A stretch of 36,181 nucleotides of DNA from an uncultured Clostridia bacterium (GCA_934663625.1 CAKUKP010000022.1:1-36181), one strand, 5' to 3'; shown: positions 21,637 through 30,833, numbered from the stretch's first letter. Notes: a model not told the origin generated them from the sequence alone. Numbers and translations are program-made.

Positions 21637-24600
21637 TTACGCTCCTTGCAATGCTTCGTTCAGTTTTACGGAAACCGTCTTGGAAACGCCCTTTTCCTGC
21701 ATCACCACGCCGTACAGCGCATCGCACCGCTCCATCGTACCCTTTCTGTGGGTGATGACGATGAACTGCGTGTTTTCGGAATAGGATTTCAGATAATCGG
21801 CGTAGGTATCGATGTTCGCATCGTCCAGCGCCGCTTCGATTTCATCCAGCACGCAGAACGGCGTGGGCTTCAGATCCAATATCGCAAACAGGATCGCGAT
21901 CGCGGTCAGCGCGCGTTCGCCGCCCGAAAGCAGCGAAAGCATCTGCAGCTTCTTTCCCGGCGGCTGCGCCACGATATCGATGCCGCAATTCAGCGCGTCC
22001 TTCGGATCGGCAAGGCGCAGCTCCGCCGTGCCGCCGCCGAACAGGCGCACGAACGTGCGGGCGAAGTTCGCGTTGATCAGGGCAAACTGTTCGGTGAACT
22101 GCTTCTGCATCTTCTGTTCCAGTTCTTCGATGATGCCCTCCAGATCGCACCGCGCCTTGATCAGATCATCGCGCTGGCTGGTCATTTCCTCCACGCGCTC
22201 CACCGTGCGGCGGTATTCATCCACCGCGGCGACGTTTACCGTGCCCATCGCGCGGATGCGCTGGCGAATTTCCGCAATGCGCTTTTCCGATTCGCCCAGC
22301 TTGAAATCCGGCGTGCGCAGCGGCTGCGCCGTGGCGTAGGTCAGTTCATAATCTTCCCAGATTCGATCCTGTATCTGCTTAAATTCGCTCTCCACGCGCG
22401 CCAGCTGCAATTCCGAACGATGATGCTTATCGGAAAATTCATCCAGCCGCGTGCGCGATTGATCGATGCTGTCCGTGATTTCCTGAAGCCGCTTCTGCGC
22501 GCCCGTACGCCTGGTATCCGCTTCCGAAAATTCCGCGCGCGCCGCCGTGAGCAGGCCGCGCTGCTGTTCCAGATTCGCCGCGTCCTTCTCCAGCGCCGAT
22601 GCGCTGTCCGCCATTTCGGATTCGCACTTCTGCAAAAGCGCCTCGGAATCCGAAAGGATGCGATCGGTATCCTCGCTCTGCGCGATCATGCGTTCGCGCT
22701 CCTCGCGCATGGCGGTCAGCCCGCGCCTGCGTTCCGCGATCGATACGCGCCGATCGGTTACCGTATTGCGCAGCGCTTCGTTTTCGCCGCGCGATGCATA
22801 AATCTTCTGCTGAAGCTCGCGCACCTCCGCCTGTCTGGCTTCATTGGAGGATTGATCGTTCTGCTGCTGATCGTCGAGTCCGGATAACGTATCCGTCACG
22901 TCCGCCAGCTGTCCGCTCAGGCGATCGCGCTCCGCCGCCGCCTGGCGCACGCGTTCATCGTTGGCGCGCTGTTCGTCCAGCGCCGCCTTCAGCGTTTCCT
23001 CGGCACGGGCGCAGAGCACATCCTGCTGGTGCAGCGCTTCAAACAATTCGCCGCGCTCCTTCTTCAGCGCCGTGCGCTCCTCGTCCAGCTGCCGGTAAAT
23101 CTCGCGCAGCTTCTGCAGCTGATCGCTGATTTCGGAAAGCTTCTTTTCCGTTTCCTCGATTTCGCGGGAACGGGAAAGCAGGCTGGTCATGCGCGATTGC
23201 ACGCTGCCGCCGGTCATCGAACCGCCGGAATGCATTACGTCGCCCTCGATCGTCACCAACCGCAGCTGATAGTGGGACGCGCGCTGAATGGCGATGCCGC
23301 TGCTCAAATCCTCGGCGATTACGGTTCTGCCCAGCAGATTATCGATCACGCCCTGATATTTGGGATCGAATTCTACCAGCTCCGAAGCCACGCCCACGCA
23401 GCCCGGCATGGAAAGCACGCCGCGCTCCTGCGCGGTGAGCGTGCGCCCGCGAACCGATCCGATGGGCAAAAACGTGGCGCGGCCGTAGCGATTCGCGCGC
23501 AGATATTCGATCATGCGCTTCGCATCCTCATCGCGATCCACCACGATGTTTTGCAGCGATCCGCCCAGCACCATATCCACGGCGCGCTCCAGCCGCTGCG
23601 GCACGCGCAGCAGATCCGCCACGATGCCGTGCACGCCCGATCCGCCGCTGCGCCGCGCCTGCAAAAGCACCTGCTTGACCGAATTGTTGTAGCCTTCGTA
23701 ATCGCGCTGCATTTCGCGAAGCAGCTTCAGCCGCGAATCGGCGGTCTGCCGCTGCGCCTGCAAATCGCTTACCTGTTCCGACAGCGCCTGCAGGCGATCG
23801 TTCAGACCCTGTACGCGCAGATTGTGCTGCTGCGTTTCATTCTGAAGCTCTTCCCTGCGCTGCTTTTCTTCGGCAATTCGTTCCTGTGCCTGCGCCACCT
23901 GCGCGTTCAGCGATTCCACGCCCGCCTGCTGGCGCGCGTCGTTTTCCGCCATCGCGGACAATTGATTTTCCAGCGCGGTTTTCATGGCGCTCAAACGGGC
24001 GCGCTGCGAACGCACATCGCCCAGACGATTCATCGCCTGGATGATCTGCTGCTTCATCTGTTCGGAACGCTCCTCCATTTCGGCGAGCGCCGCTTCCCGT
24101 TCGGAAAGCTCCGATTCGATTTTTGAAAGCGCGTCCGCGGCGCTTTCCACATCCGCGCTTTCAGTTTCGATCTCCGCGCCCAGCGATTCGATGCGATCCA
24201 ATACGCCCTGCCTGCCCATACTCGCGGCTTCGCGCTGCGTAATCAGGCGCTTCTTTTCCTTTTCAATGGCGGAAATGCGTTCGTGCATCACGCGCACCGC
24301 GCCCTCGCACGCCTCCACTTCGCGAATCAGATTCTGCACCTGATCGCGCTTTTCGGCGGTTTGCAGCTCCAGTTCGGAAAGCGCCGTCTGGCATTCCTCG
24401 CGGGATGCGCCCAGTTCTTCCAATTCCCGATTCGCGTTTAAAATCGCTTCGCCCAGCGTTTCCACGGATTGCTTCAGTTCGCGAATGCGGATTTCATACC
24501 GCTCCGTGCGCAGAAGGAATACGTTTACGTCCAGTCCCTTCAATTCATCGCGCAAGTTCAGGTATTCGCGCGCTTCCTCGCTCTGCTGCTTCAGCGGCTC

Positions 24601-25206
24601 CACGCGCTCGGTAAGCTCGGACAGGATATCCTCCACGCGATTCAGGTTCGCGGTGGTATTGTCCATCCTGCGCTGCGCGTCCTGCTTGCGCACCTTGTAT
24701 TTGGAGATGCCCGCCGCTTCTTCGAATACCTGGCGGCGATCCTCGGATTTAACGGACAGAATTTCATCGATCCTGCCCTGCCCGATCATGGAATAGCCGT
24801 CCTTGCCGATGCCGGTATCGCGGAACAGATCCACGATATCGCGCAGGCGGCACGCCGCGCCGTTGATTTTGTATTCGCCCTCGCCGCTTCTGTACACGCG
24901 GCGGGTAACGGAAACCTCGGTAAATTCGATGGGCAGCGCGTGATCCGTATTATCGAAGATCAGCGTAACTTCGCAGAACGCAAGTCTTTTGCGCTTTTCG
25001 GTGCCGCTGAAGATAACGTCCTCCATCTTGGTGCCGCGCAGCTGCTTGGCGCTCTGTTCGCCCAACACCCATTTGATGGCGTCCGCGATGTTGCTCTTGC
25101 CGCATCCGTTCGGCCCCACAACGCCGGTGATTCCATCCTCAAATATGACCTCCACGCGATCCGCAAAGGATTTAAACCCGTGGACAATCAGCTTTTTTAA
25201 TCTCAA
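21637..25206 (-). CDS. smc: Chromosome segregation ATPase SMC
   Basis: A 1189-residue condensin subunit that compacts and separates sister chromosomes with ScpA and ScpB. Visible are Walker A GPNGCGKSN (about 32-40), two long coiled-coil arms, a hinge near 515-660 (GSGVHGIVADLL onward), the ABC signature LLSGGERALT and Walker B PFCVLDEIEAAL near the C-terminus. The start is a TTG directly abutting the rnc stop codon; the following residues RLKKLIVHGFKSFAD are the conserved SMC N-terminus, which fixes the start. The only purine-rich site (GGGAG) lies about 12 nt upstream, inside rnc, so expression is probably coupled to rnc translation. Confidence 0.97.
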   Translation of the reverse strand: MRLKKLIVHGFKSFADRVEVIFEDGITGVVGPNGCGKSNIADAIKWVLGEQSAKQLRGTKMEDVIFSGTEKRKRLAFCEVTLIFDNTDHALPIEFTEVSVTRRVYRSGEGEYKINGAACRLRDIVDLFRDTGIGKDGYSMIGQGRIDEILSVKSEDRRQVFEEAAGISKYKVRKQDAQRRMDNTTANLNRVEDILSELTERVEPLKQQSEEAREYLNLRDELKGLDVNVFLLRTERYEIRIRELKQSVETLGEAILNANRELEELGASREECQTALSELELQTAEKRDQVQNLIREVEACEGAVRVMHERISAIEKEKKRLITQREAASMGRQGVLDRIESLGAEIETESADVESAADALSKIESELSEREAALAEMEERSEQMKQQIIQAMNRLGDVRSQRARLSAMKTALENQLSAMAENDARQQAGVESLNAQVAQAQERIAEEKQRREELQNETQQHNLRVQGLNDRLQALSEQVSDLQAQRQTADSRLKLLREMQRDYEGYNNSVKQVLLQARRSGGSGVHGIVADLLRVPQRLERAVDMVLGGSLQNIVVDRDEDAKRMIEYLRANRYGRATFLPIGSVRGRTLTAQERGVLSMPGCVGVASELVEFDPKYQGVIDNLLGRTVIAEDLSSGIAIQRASHYQLRLVTIEGDVMHSGGSMTGGSVQSRMTSLLSRSREIEETEKKLSEISDQLQKLREIYRQLDEERTALKKERGELFEALHQQDVLCARAEETLKAALDEQRANDERVRQAAAERDRLSGQLADVTDTLSGLDDQQQNDQSSNEARQAEVRELQQKIYASRGENEALRNTVTDRRVSIAERRRGLTAMREERERMIAQSEDTDRILSDSEALLQKCESEMADSASALEKDAANLEQQRGLLTAARAEFSEADTRRTGAQKRLQEITDSIDQSRTRLDEFSDKHHRSELQLARVESEFKQIQDRIWEDYELTYATAQPLRTPDFKLGESEKRIAEIRQRIRAMGTVNVAAVDEYRRTVERVEEMTSQRDDLIKARCDLEGIIEELEQKMQKQFTEQFALINANFARTFVRLFGGGTAELRLADPKDALNCGIDIVAQPPGKKLQMLSLLSGGERALTAIAILFAILDLKPTPFCVLDEIEAALDDANIDTYADYLKSYSENTQFIVITHRKGTMERCDALYGVVMQEKGVSKTVSVKLNEALQGA

Positions 25207-25890
25207 TTAGGTTTTCGCTCCCATTCTGCTCAATGCTTCGCGCGCGGCCGCCTGCTGCGCGTTCTGCTTGCTGGTACCGCTGCCCGTGCCGAGGCACTCC
25301 TCCCCGATCAGCACGCGATAATGGAATATCGGCGCGTGGGGCGGCCCCTGCATTTCCACAAATTCGTACACCGGCATACCGCCGTTGCGCTGCAGCAGCT
25401 CCTGCAGGCGCGATTTTGCATCCAGATGATCCGCCAGCTTATCCGGCGAAAGTTCCTGTTTCAGCGTGGCGGCGATAATTCGCGCCGCCGCATCCAATCC
25501 GCCGTCGAGATACACGGCGGCAAGCATAGCCTCCATCACATCTGAAAGGATCGAAGGCTTTTCGCGCCCGCCGGAGCGTTCCTCGCCCACGGACAGGCAG
25601 ATGAATCTGCCCAGTTCGATCCCCCGCGCCGCGCGCGCCAGAGTTTCCTCCCGCACGAGCGATGCGCGAATGCGCGTCAGCTTGCCCTCGTCTATCTCGG
25701 GCAGTTCAAAAAACAGATATCGGCTGACCACCAGTTCCAGCACGGCGTCGCCCAAAAACTCCAGCCGCTGATAGTGCGGCACATGATGATCCCCCCCGTA
25801 GGAGGGATGCGTCAGCGCCGTCTTCAGCAGCCTTGCGTTTTGAAAATGATAGCCGATTCTGTTTTCCAGTTCTTCCATCTTTGCAGTCAT
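25207..25890 (-). CDS. rnc: Ribonuclease III
   Basis: A double-strand-specific endoribonuclease for rRNA and mRNA processing, 227 residues. The catalytic signature RLEFLGDAVLEL is at about 42-53, a second conserved acidic stretch follows at about 115-123 (SDVMEAMLAAVY), and a double-stranded RNA-binding domain occupies about 155-222. It lies 27 nt after acpP and directly abuts smc, the usual Firmicute order. Confidence 0.97.
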   Translation of the reverse strand: MTAKMEELENRIGYHFQNARLLKTALTHPSYGGDHHVPHYQRLEFLGDAVLELVVSRYLFFELPEIDEGKLTRIRASLVREETLARAARGIELGRFICLSVGEERSGGREKPSILSDVMEAMLAAVYLDGGLDAAARIIAATLKQELSPDKLADHLDAKSRLQELLQRNGGMPVYEFVEMQGPPHAPIFHYRVLIGEECLGTGSGTSKQNAQQAAAREALSRMGAKT

Positions 25891-25917
25891 GACTATCCCT
25901 TTCGCGTATCGCTTCGC

Positions 25918-26151
25918 TCAGCCGTTCTGCTTTTCAATGTAAGCGACCACATCGCCCACGGTCTTGATGGTGCCCAGCGCTTCATCTTCAACGGTGATGT
26001 TGAATTCGTTTTCCAGATCCATGATCAGCATCATCAGATTCGCGCTGTCTGCGCCCAGATCCTCCAGCAGGCGCGCTTCCGGCGTAATCTTATCCGCGCT
26101 CACGGGCAGCTGCATCAGAATAAATTCCTTTACCTTGTCAAATACGTTCAT
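25918..26151 (-). CDS. acpP: Acyl carrier protein
   Basis: Carries acyl chains as thioesters during fatty acid and phospholipid synthesis. It has 77 residues, is acidic, and carries the phosphopantetheine attachment serine S36 in DLGADSANLM (usually GxDSL, here DSA). AGGAGG lies 8 nt before the ATG. It lies 33 nt after plsX, whose product uses acyl-ACP directly. Confidence 0.96.
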   Translation of the reverse strand: MNVFDKVKEFILMQLPVSADKITPEARLLEDLGADSANLMMLIMDLENEFNITVEDEALGTIKTVGDVVAYIEKQNG

Positions 26152-26184
26152 TGTTTCTTCCTCCTGTGGTTTTTTGTCGTTGGT

Positions 26185-27210
26185 TCAATTTTCGGTTTGC
26201 ATGTTCTCAATCGCCTTCAGGCCTTCGCGAATCTTGCCGACCACATCGCCCTCCAGCATACCGCGCGCCTGCGCGATGGCGTTCGCGATCGCCGCATCGC
26301 CGGAGCTTCCGTGCGCCTTGACCACCGCGCCCTCTACGCCCAGCAGCGGCGCGCCGCCGACCTGGTTGTAATCCATGCGGTTCTTCACCCGACGGAACGC
26401 GGGCTTCGCCAGCATCGCGCCGATTTGGGAGGGCAGGCTGCTCCTCAGTTCGGTTTTCAATATGGTGAACAACGCCTTTGCGATGCCCTCGGTGTTTTTC
26501 AGGATCAGGTTGCCCGCGAACCCATCCGCCACCGCCACATCGAAATCGCCCGTCATGATGTCGCGCGCCTCCAAATTGCCGCCGAAACGATAGGCGGTCT
26601 GCTTTTCCATCAGCGCGAAGGTCTCCTTGACCAGCTTATTGCCCTTTTCCGCCTCCGTGCCGATGTTTACGAGCCCCACCTTGGGATTCTGCACGTGCTT
26701 TACGCCCTTCATGTACGCCGCGCCCATCAGACCGAATTGCAGCAGATACCGGCTCTGGCAATCCACGTTCGCGCCCGCATCCAGCAGCAGAACATCCTTT
26801 TGCACGCCCGGAAATACGGGGGCGAGCGCCGGTCTTTCCACGCCGGGAATGCGGCCCACCTTGAACATGCCGCCCGCCAGCACCGCGCCGGTGGACCCCG
26901 CGGATACCACCGCGCCCGCGCGCTTTTCGCGCACGGCGTTCATCGCCGCCACCAGCGAAGAATCGCGCTTGGTGCGAACCGCCATCATCGGCGATTCATC
27001 CATTTCGATCACCTGCGCAGCGTTCAGGATTTCAATCCGTCCGCGCACGTCATTTGCATCGGCAAGCAGTCCTTCAAGCCTTTCCTGCGGCCCCGCCAGC
27101 AGGATTCTGATATCCGGCATCGAACGCAGCGCGCTGACCGCGCCGCGCACGATCGCATCGGGCGCGTTATCGCCGCCCATGGCATCCAGTGCAATTACAT
27201 ATTCATTCAT
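26185..27210 (-). CDS. plsX: Phosphate acyltransferase PlsX
   Basis: Makes acyl-phosphate from acyl-ACP, the first step of phospholipid synthesis in most Firmicutes. At 341 residues from ATG 27210 it has family length; the conserved start MNEYVIALDAMGGDNAP fixes the N-terminus, although the frame stays open upstream through the promoter. GSTGAVLAGG and PALAPVFPG are further family segments. The ribosome binding site is weak. It is the first gene of the plsX-acpP-rnc-smc-ftsY operon and divergent from xpt. Confidence 0.95.
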   Translation of the reverse strand: MNEYVIALDAMGGDNAPDAIVRGAVSALRSMPDIRILLAGPQERLEGLLADANDVRGRIEILNAAQVIEMDESPMMAVRTKRDSSLVAAMNAVREKRAGAVVSAGSTGAVLAGGMFKVGRIPGVERPALAPVFPGVQKDVLLLDAGANVDCQSRYLLQFGLMGAAYMKGVKHVQNPKVGLVNIGTEAEKGNKLVKETFALMEKQTAYRFGGNLEARDIMTGDFDVAVADGFAGNLILKNTEGIAKALFTILKTELRSSLPSQIGAMLAKPAFRRVKNRMDYNQVGGAPLLGVEGAVVKAHGSSGDAAIANAIAQARGMLEGDVVGKIREGLKAIENMQTEN

Positions 27211-27244
27211 CTGCACAAATACCCCATTTTCAGTATTCCTGCAT

Positions 27245-27273
27245 ATTCTAACAGAAAATACGCTATTTTTCAA
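27245..27273 (-). promoter_or_regulatory. Promoter of the plsX operon
   Basis: On the minus strand -35 TTGAAA (27268-27273), a 17-nt spacer and -10 TAGAAT (27245-27250) lie 35 nt before the plsX start. I saw no FapR-like operator overlapping it. Confidence 0.8.
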
Positions 27274-27354
27274 GTGTTCGACCATTAAACCTGCGCGGAA
27301 ACGCCAGTCGTTCCCCGAAATTAACCTGCGCTCAATCCGGCTCAGGATCGTTTG

Positions 27355-27363
27355 TGCTATAAT
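27355..27363 (+). promoter_or_regulatory. Extended -10 promoter of the xpt operon
   Basis: TGC followed by a perfect TATAAT (27358-27363) forms an extended -10 element 38 nt before the xpt ATG; no good -35 is visible. The distance leaves no room for a purine riboswitch in the leader. Confidence 0.7.
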
Positions 27364-27401
27364 GATTGTATTACTTGTTTGATGCGGGAGATGAAGCGGA
27401 T

Positions 27402-27974
27402 ATGGAACTGTTAAAACAGAGAATTCTGCGCGACGGGCGCGCGCTGGACGAGCATGTGCTGCTGGTAGACTCCTTTCTGAATCATCAGGTGGATGTGAAT
27501 CTGATGAACGCCGTGGGGCAGGAATTTGCGCGCCTGTTTGCGGATGCGGGCATAACGCGCGTTGTAACCATCGAATCATCGGGCATCGCCCCCGCCGCCA
27601 TGGCTGCGCTGGCGATGAATCTGCCGATGGTGATCATGAAAAAGCAGGCTTCCAGCATCTTGAAGGAGGGCGTTCTGCAAACCGAGGTTTTCTCCTTTAC
27701 CAAGAATTCCTCCTATCAGCTCACGCTGAAAAAGCATTTTATACAGCCCGGCGACCGCGTGCTGCTGATCGATGATTTTCTTGCCAACGGCGAAGCCAGC
27801 TTCGGCGCGATCCGGCTGCTGGAACAGGCGGGCGCGACCGTGGCGGGCGTCGGCATCGTGATCGCGAAGGCGTTCCAGCCCGGTCTTCAAAGACTGCGCG
27901 ATGCGGGTTACCGCGTGGAAGTGCTGGCTTCGGTGCGCCGCATGGGCGAAAACCTGATTGAATTCGAGGATTGA
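27402..27974 (+). CDS. xpt: Xanthine phosphoribosyltransferase
   Basis: Salvages xanthine to XMP with PRPP. It has 190 residues from ATG 27402, matching Bacillus Xpt; a longer frame from 27366 would begin only a few bases after the -10 box and is not credible. The PRPP loop VLLIDDFLANGEA is at about 120-132, and SSGIAPAAMAA and KKQASS are family segments. Its downstream neighbour, a HAD phosphatase, starts 1 nt after the stop codon. Confidence 0.93.
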   Translation: MELLKQRILRDGRALDEHVLLVDSFLNHQVDVNLMNAVGQEFARLFADAGITRVVTIESSGIAPAAMAALAMNLPMVIMKKQASSILKEGVLQTEVFSFTKNSSYQLTLKKHFIQPGDRVLLIDDFLANGEASFGAIRLLEQAGATVAGVGIVIAKAFQPGLQRLRDAGYRVEVLASVRRMGENLIEFED

Positions 27975-27975
27975 T

Positions 27976-28758
27976 ATGCGTTCCTTCGATGATGTAAAGC
28001 TGTTTTTGCTGGATATGGATGGAACCTTCTATCTGGGCGACCGCCTGATCGATGGTTCCCTTTTCTTCATCGATCGCGTTCAGAAAACCGGCCGCGATTT
28101 TCTGTTTCTGACGAACAATTCATCGCACAACGCCGCGTTTTATGTAGAACGGCTGCATCGCATGGGGCTGGATGTTCCGCGCAGCAAGATATTGACCTCC
28201 GGCGAGGCCACCTGCGAGGTCATTTCCGAAAAATATCCCGCGAAGCGCGCGTATGTGCTGGGCAACGAATACCTGATCGAGGAATTCCATGAAGCCGGCA
28301 TACCCGTGGATGATGCAAACCCCGAAATCGCCGTGATCGGCTTTGATACCACGCTGACCTACGAGAAAATGCGCAAAATCTGCGATCTGGTGCGCGCGGG
28401 ACTTCCCTACATCGCCACGCATCCCGATTTCAACTGTCCCACCGAAAACGGCTTCATGCCGGATATCGGCGCGATCATCGCCTTTATCGAGGCCAGTACC
28501 GGCCGCCGCCCCGATCTGATCGTGGGCAAGCCGAACACGGGCATCGTGGAAGCCGCCGTGCGCAGAACGCACATCGCGCCCGCCCAGATGGCGATGGTGG
28601 GCGATCGACTGTATACCGATATCGAAACCGGTATTCGCAGCGGGATGCTTTCCGTGCTGGTGATGAGCGGCGAAACCACGCGGGAAATGCTCGCGTCCTC
28701 CGCCACGCGCCCCGATTATTCGTTCGATCGCCTGTGCGATATGAATCCACTCCTGTAA
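27976..28758 (+). CDS. HAD-superfamily phosphatase, NagD/4-nitrophenylphosphatase type
   Basis: A 260-residue IIA-type HAD hydrolase. The motifs are LLDMDGTFYLG (D13 nucleophile, D15), TNNSS (46-50), K185 in VGKPN and MVGDRLYTD (D210, D215), and the cap domain lies between motifs two and three. Family members dephosphorylate nucleotides, sugar phosphates or phosphoglycolate; the substrate cannot be told. The start chosen is ATG 27976, 6 nt after GAGGA; an in-frame ATG at 27958 lies inside xpt. Co-transcription with xpt hints at a nucleotide-related role. Confidence 0.92.
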   Translation: MRSFDDVKLFLLDMDGTFYLGDRLIDGSLFFIDRVQKTGRDFLFLTNNSSHNAAFYVERLHRMGLDVPRSKILTSGEATCEVISEKYPAKRAYVLGNEYLIEEFHEAGIPVDDANPEIAVIGFDTTLTYEKMRKICDLVRAGLPYIATHPDFNCPTENGFMPDIGAIIAFIEASTGRRPDLIVGKPNTGIVEAAVRRTHIAPAQMAMVGDRLYTDIETGIRSGMLSVLVMSGETTREMLASSATRPDYSFDRLCDMNPLL

Positions 28759-28773
28759 TTTCATACATGCATC

Positions 28774-28819
28774 GATCTGGAAAATCCGGTTTTTCACCGG
28801 AGGTTCCGGATCGTTTTTT
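28774..28819 (+). terminator. Terminator of the xpt-HAD operon
   Basis: GATCTGGAA (28774-28782) pairs with TTCCGGATC (28804-28812) around an inner TCCGG/CCGGA hairpin, followed by TTTTTT (28814-28819). It ends 16 nt past the HAD phosphatase stop codon. Confidence 0.9.
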
Positions 28820-28827
28820 CGCAAATG

Positions 28828-28856
28828 TGTAACCCGACGGTCCCAAACGGTGCTTG
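28828..28856 (+). promoter_or_regulatory. Candidate ECF-type promoter of the sigma factor gene
   Basis: TGTAACC (28828-28834) resembles the AAC-containing -35 element used by ECF sigma factors, and CGGTGC lies about 13 nt further on where a CGT-like -10 is expected. The match is loose; autoregulation is typical of such operons but not shown here. Confidence 0.35.
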
Positions 28857-28901
28857 TTTAAGTGAAGGTCTTCAATTCTGAACGGCGGGGAGGTGAACGC
28901 C

Positions 28902-29462
28902 TTGGACGATTCGAAAATCGTAGAACTGTTTCTGCGGCGCGATGAAAATGCGATCCGGCACACGAAAGAAAAATACGGCCGCAGGCTGCGCGATCTGGCG
29001 TATGGCATCGTGCGGGACGCGCAGACCGCCGAGGGCTGCGAAAACGATACGTATCTGGCGGCGTGGAACGCCATTCCGCCCCACGCGCCGTGCGATTATC
29101 TGTACGCATTTCTCGCCCGAATCGCGCGCCGCATTTCGCTGAACTGCTGCCGCGATCGCAAGCGACTCAAGCGATCCGCCCATATCTGTGAACTGAGCGC
29201 GGAGCTTGCGCAATGCATTCCTGCGCCGGACGATGTGGAGCGCCGCATCGACGATTTGATTCTGCAGCGCGCGATCAACGATTTTCTCGGCGATCTGGAA
29301 GCGGAGAAGCGGAATATTTTCATCCGGCGCTACTGGTATCTGGACTCCATCGCGGATATCGCCCGACGCTATTATCTGTCCGAAAGCAAGGTGAAAACCA
29401 CGCTGTTTCGCTGCCGAAGGCAGCTTCGGACGCGGCTTGAAAAGGAGGGTTACACCGTATGA
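28902..29462 (+). CDS. ECF-type RNA polymerase sigma factor
   Basis: A 186-residue sigma-70 family protein with region 2 at about 15-85 and a region 4 helix-turn-helix at about 130-180 (SIADIARRYYLSESKVKT). The start chosen is TTG 28902, 8 nt after GGGGAGG; a GTG at 28893 overlaps that site. It overlaps the DUF4179 gene by 4 nt (ATGA), the usual arrangement of ECF factor and membrane anti-sigma partner in gut Clostridia. The signal sensed and the target genes are unknown. Confidence 0.9.
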   Translation: MDDSKIVELFLRRDENAIRHTKEKYGRRLRDLAYGIVRDAQTAEGCENDTYLAAWNAIPPHAPCDYLYAFLARIARRISLNCCRDRKRLKRSAHICELSAELAQCIPAPDDVERRIDDLILQRAINDFLGDLEAEKRNIFIRRYWYLDSIADIARRYYLSESKVKTTLFRCRRQLRTRLEKEGYTV

Positions 29463-30487
29463 ACGGAAATGAATTGCTTGACAAAATGGAATTGATCGAT
29501 CCCGCCTATATCGAAGCGGCGGACGCGCAACCGAACATGCACAGGCACTTGCGGGTCAAATGGGGCGCGCTGGCGGCGTGCATCTGTCTGGCGATCGCCA
29601 TCGCCGTGCCCGCCATGGCGGCGACGATACCGGCGTTCTACGATGTGCTGTACAGAATCTCCCCCGCCACGGCGCAGTTTTTCAAGCCGGTTCAGCGATT
29701 TTGCGAGGATAACGGCGTTCGCATGGAGGTCGAAGCGGCGTACATTCACGAAGACACCGCGCAAATCTATATCTCCATGCAGGATCTTGCGGGCGTAGGG
29801 CTGGATGCAACCACCGATCTCTTCGACAGCTATCAGATTCACGCGCCGTTCGATTCCGAAGGGAGCTGCACGCTTTCGAGCTACGATCCGGATACGAAAA
29901 CCGCAACGTTCCTGATCACCATTCGCCAGCGGAATGGGCAGCGCATTACCGGCGATAAGTTGACCTTTTCCGTTCGGAAGCTTCTGTTCAATAAGCAAAG
30001 CACCGTCGGCGTCATAGAAAGTGTAGATTTGTCCAACGTTAATTTAAGCACGGAAACGCAGATCGTTCGCCCGCGCGGCGTAAGCGCAATTGATTTTGCA
30101 GTCAAATCCGACGCGCACAAGGACTATACCGTTCTGAAACCAGATGGCGCTATCGCCTCCCCCGCCAACGGCGTTACGCTGACGGGAATCGGCTACGTGG
30201 ACGACCGCCTGCACATACAGATATACTATGCGGACATTCTAAATACCGATAATCACGGCGAAGTTTATCTGTTCAACCGAAGAACCGAAGCGCTCATTGC
30301 CGGCTACGGCTGCATTTCATTCTTTGACGATTCGAAAAATGGCAGCTACGAGGATTATATCTTTACCGATGTTTCACCGGAAACGCTGGGCGATTACGTG
30401 CTCTACGGTGATTTCACCACCGCATCGCCCGCGCTGGAAGGAAACTGGATCGTCACCTTCCCGCTGGAAAACACCGAAAGCGAATGA
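29459..30487 (+). CDS. DUF4179 membrane protein, putative anti-sigma factor
   Basis: A 342-residue protein with a short cytoplasmic N-terminus (about 1-34), one transmembrane helix (about 36-54) and a large extracytoplasmic part rich in beta strands. The layout and position match DUF4179 proteins paired with ECF sigma factors, thought to hold the sigma factor at the membrane until a signal outside the cell releases it. The cytoplasmic piece is short and has no zinc-binding anti-sigma motif. It is translationally coupled to the sigma gene. No clear terminator follows before the repeat region. Confidence 0.83.
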   Translation: MNGNELLDKMELIDPAYIEAADAQPNMHRHLRVKWGALAACICLAIAIAVPAMAATIPAFYDVLYRISPATAQFFKPVQRFCEDNGVRMEVEAAYIHEDTAQIYISMQDLAGVGLDATTDLFDSYQIHAPFDSEGSCTLSSYDPDTKTATFLITIRQRNGQRITGDKLTFSVRKLLFNKQSTVGVIESVDLSNVNLSTETQIVRPRGVSAIDFAVKSDAHKDYTVLKPDGAIASPANGVTLTGIGYVDDRLHIQIYYADILNTDNHGEVYLFNRRTEALIAGYGCISFFDDSKNGSYEDYIFTDVSPETLGDYVLYGDFTTASPALEGNWIVTFPLENTESE

Positions 30488-30589
30488 AGCGGCGCAGGCG
30501 GCGACGGGCAGAATACGGCTGCAAAAAATAACAAGCTTCCGCTGTGGAATACGGCGGGACACAATTTGTTGATAAAAGCTGCACAGTTC

Positions 30590-30655
30590 TCCGGCTCCCT
30601 CTGTCGAGGGAGCTGGCTGCACGCTTGCGCGCAGACTGAGGGAGAGAAGCCCGTT
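30590..30655. repeat. REP-like palindromic element
   Basis: GCTCCCTC (30594-30601) pairs with GAGGGAGC (30606-30613). A second imperfect hairpin, CTGCACGC/GCGCGCAG, and then CTGAGGGAGAG follow, the latter able to pair with the first arm. Similar CTCCCTC...GAGGGAG units with a trailing ACTGAGGGAG are familiar intergenic repeats in gut Clostridia genomes (recalled, not searched). Confidence 0.65.
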
Positions 30656-30703
30656 CCACAGAAACAGCATAAATCCGATAGGTACGTTATCTCTCTTTCC
30701 GTC

Positions 30704-30833
30704 AAAACCTGCGGTTTTAACACCTTCCTTTAGCAGTCGCGCCTTTGCGATATATCGCAGGCGCGACCAGCCCGGACGCATTCTTCGAATGCCAGTCCGG
30801 CGCTGCCGGAGCTTTGCTTTGCAAAGCCTCCGG
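30704..30833. repeat. Run of four hairpin-forming palindromes
   Basis: In order: AAAACC/GGTTTT (30704-30718); GTCGCGCC/GGCGCGAC around the perfect palindrome TGCGATATATCGCA (30736-30767); CCGGAC-GCATTC/GAATGC-GTCCGG (30772-30800); and CCGGAG-CTTTGC/GCAAAG-CTCCGG with a 3-nt loop (30806-30833). None is followed by a clear T-run, so they are not simple terminators. Confidence 0.75.

Noticed and set aside
27211..27360. FapR operator controlling plsX
   Set aside because: The promoter is clear, but no inverted repeat resembling a FapR site overlaps it.
27364..27401. Purine riboswitch in front of xpt
   Set aside because: Only about 38 nt separate the -10 box from the start codon, too short for the aptamer, and no characteristic stems are seen.
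30590..30833. CRISPR array
   Set aside because: The palindromes differ from one another and there are no regular identical repeats with unique spacers.
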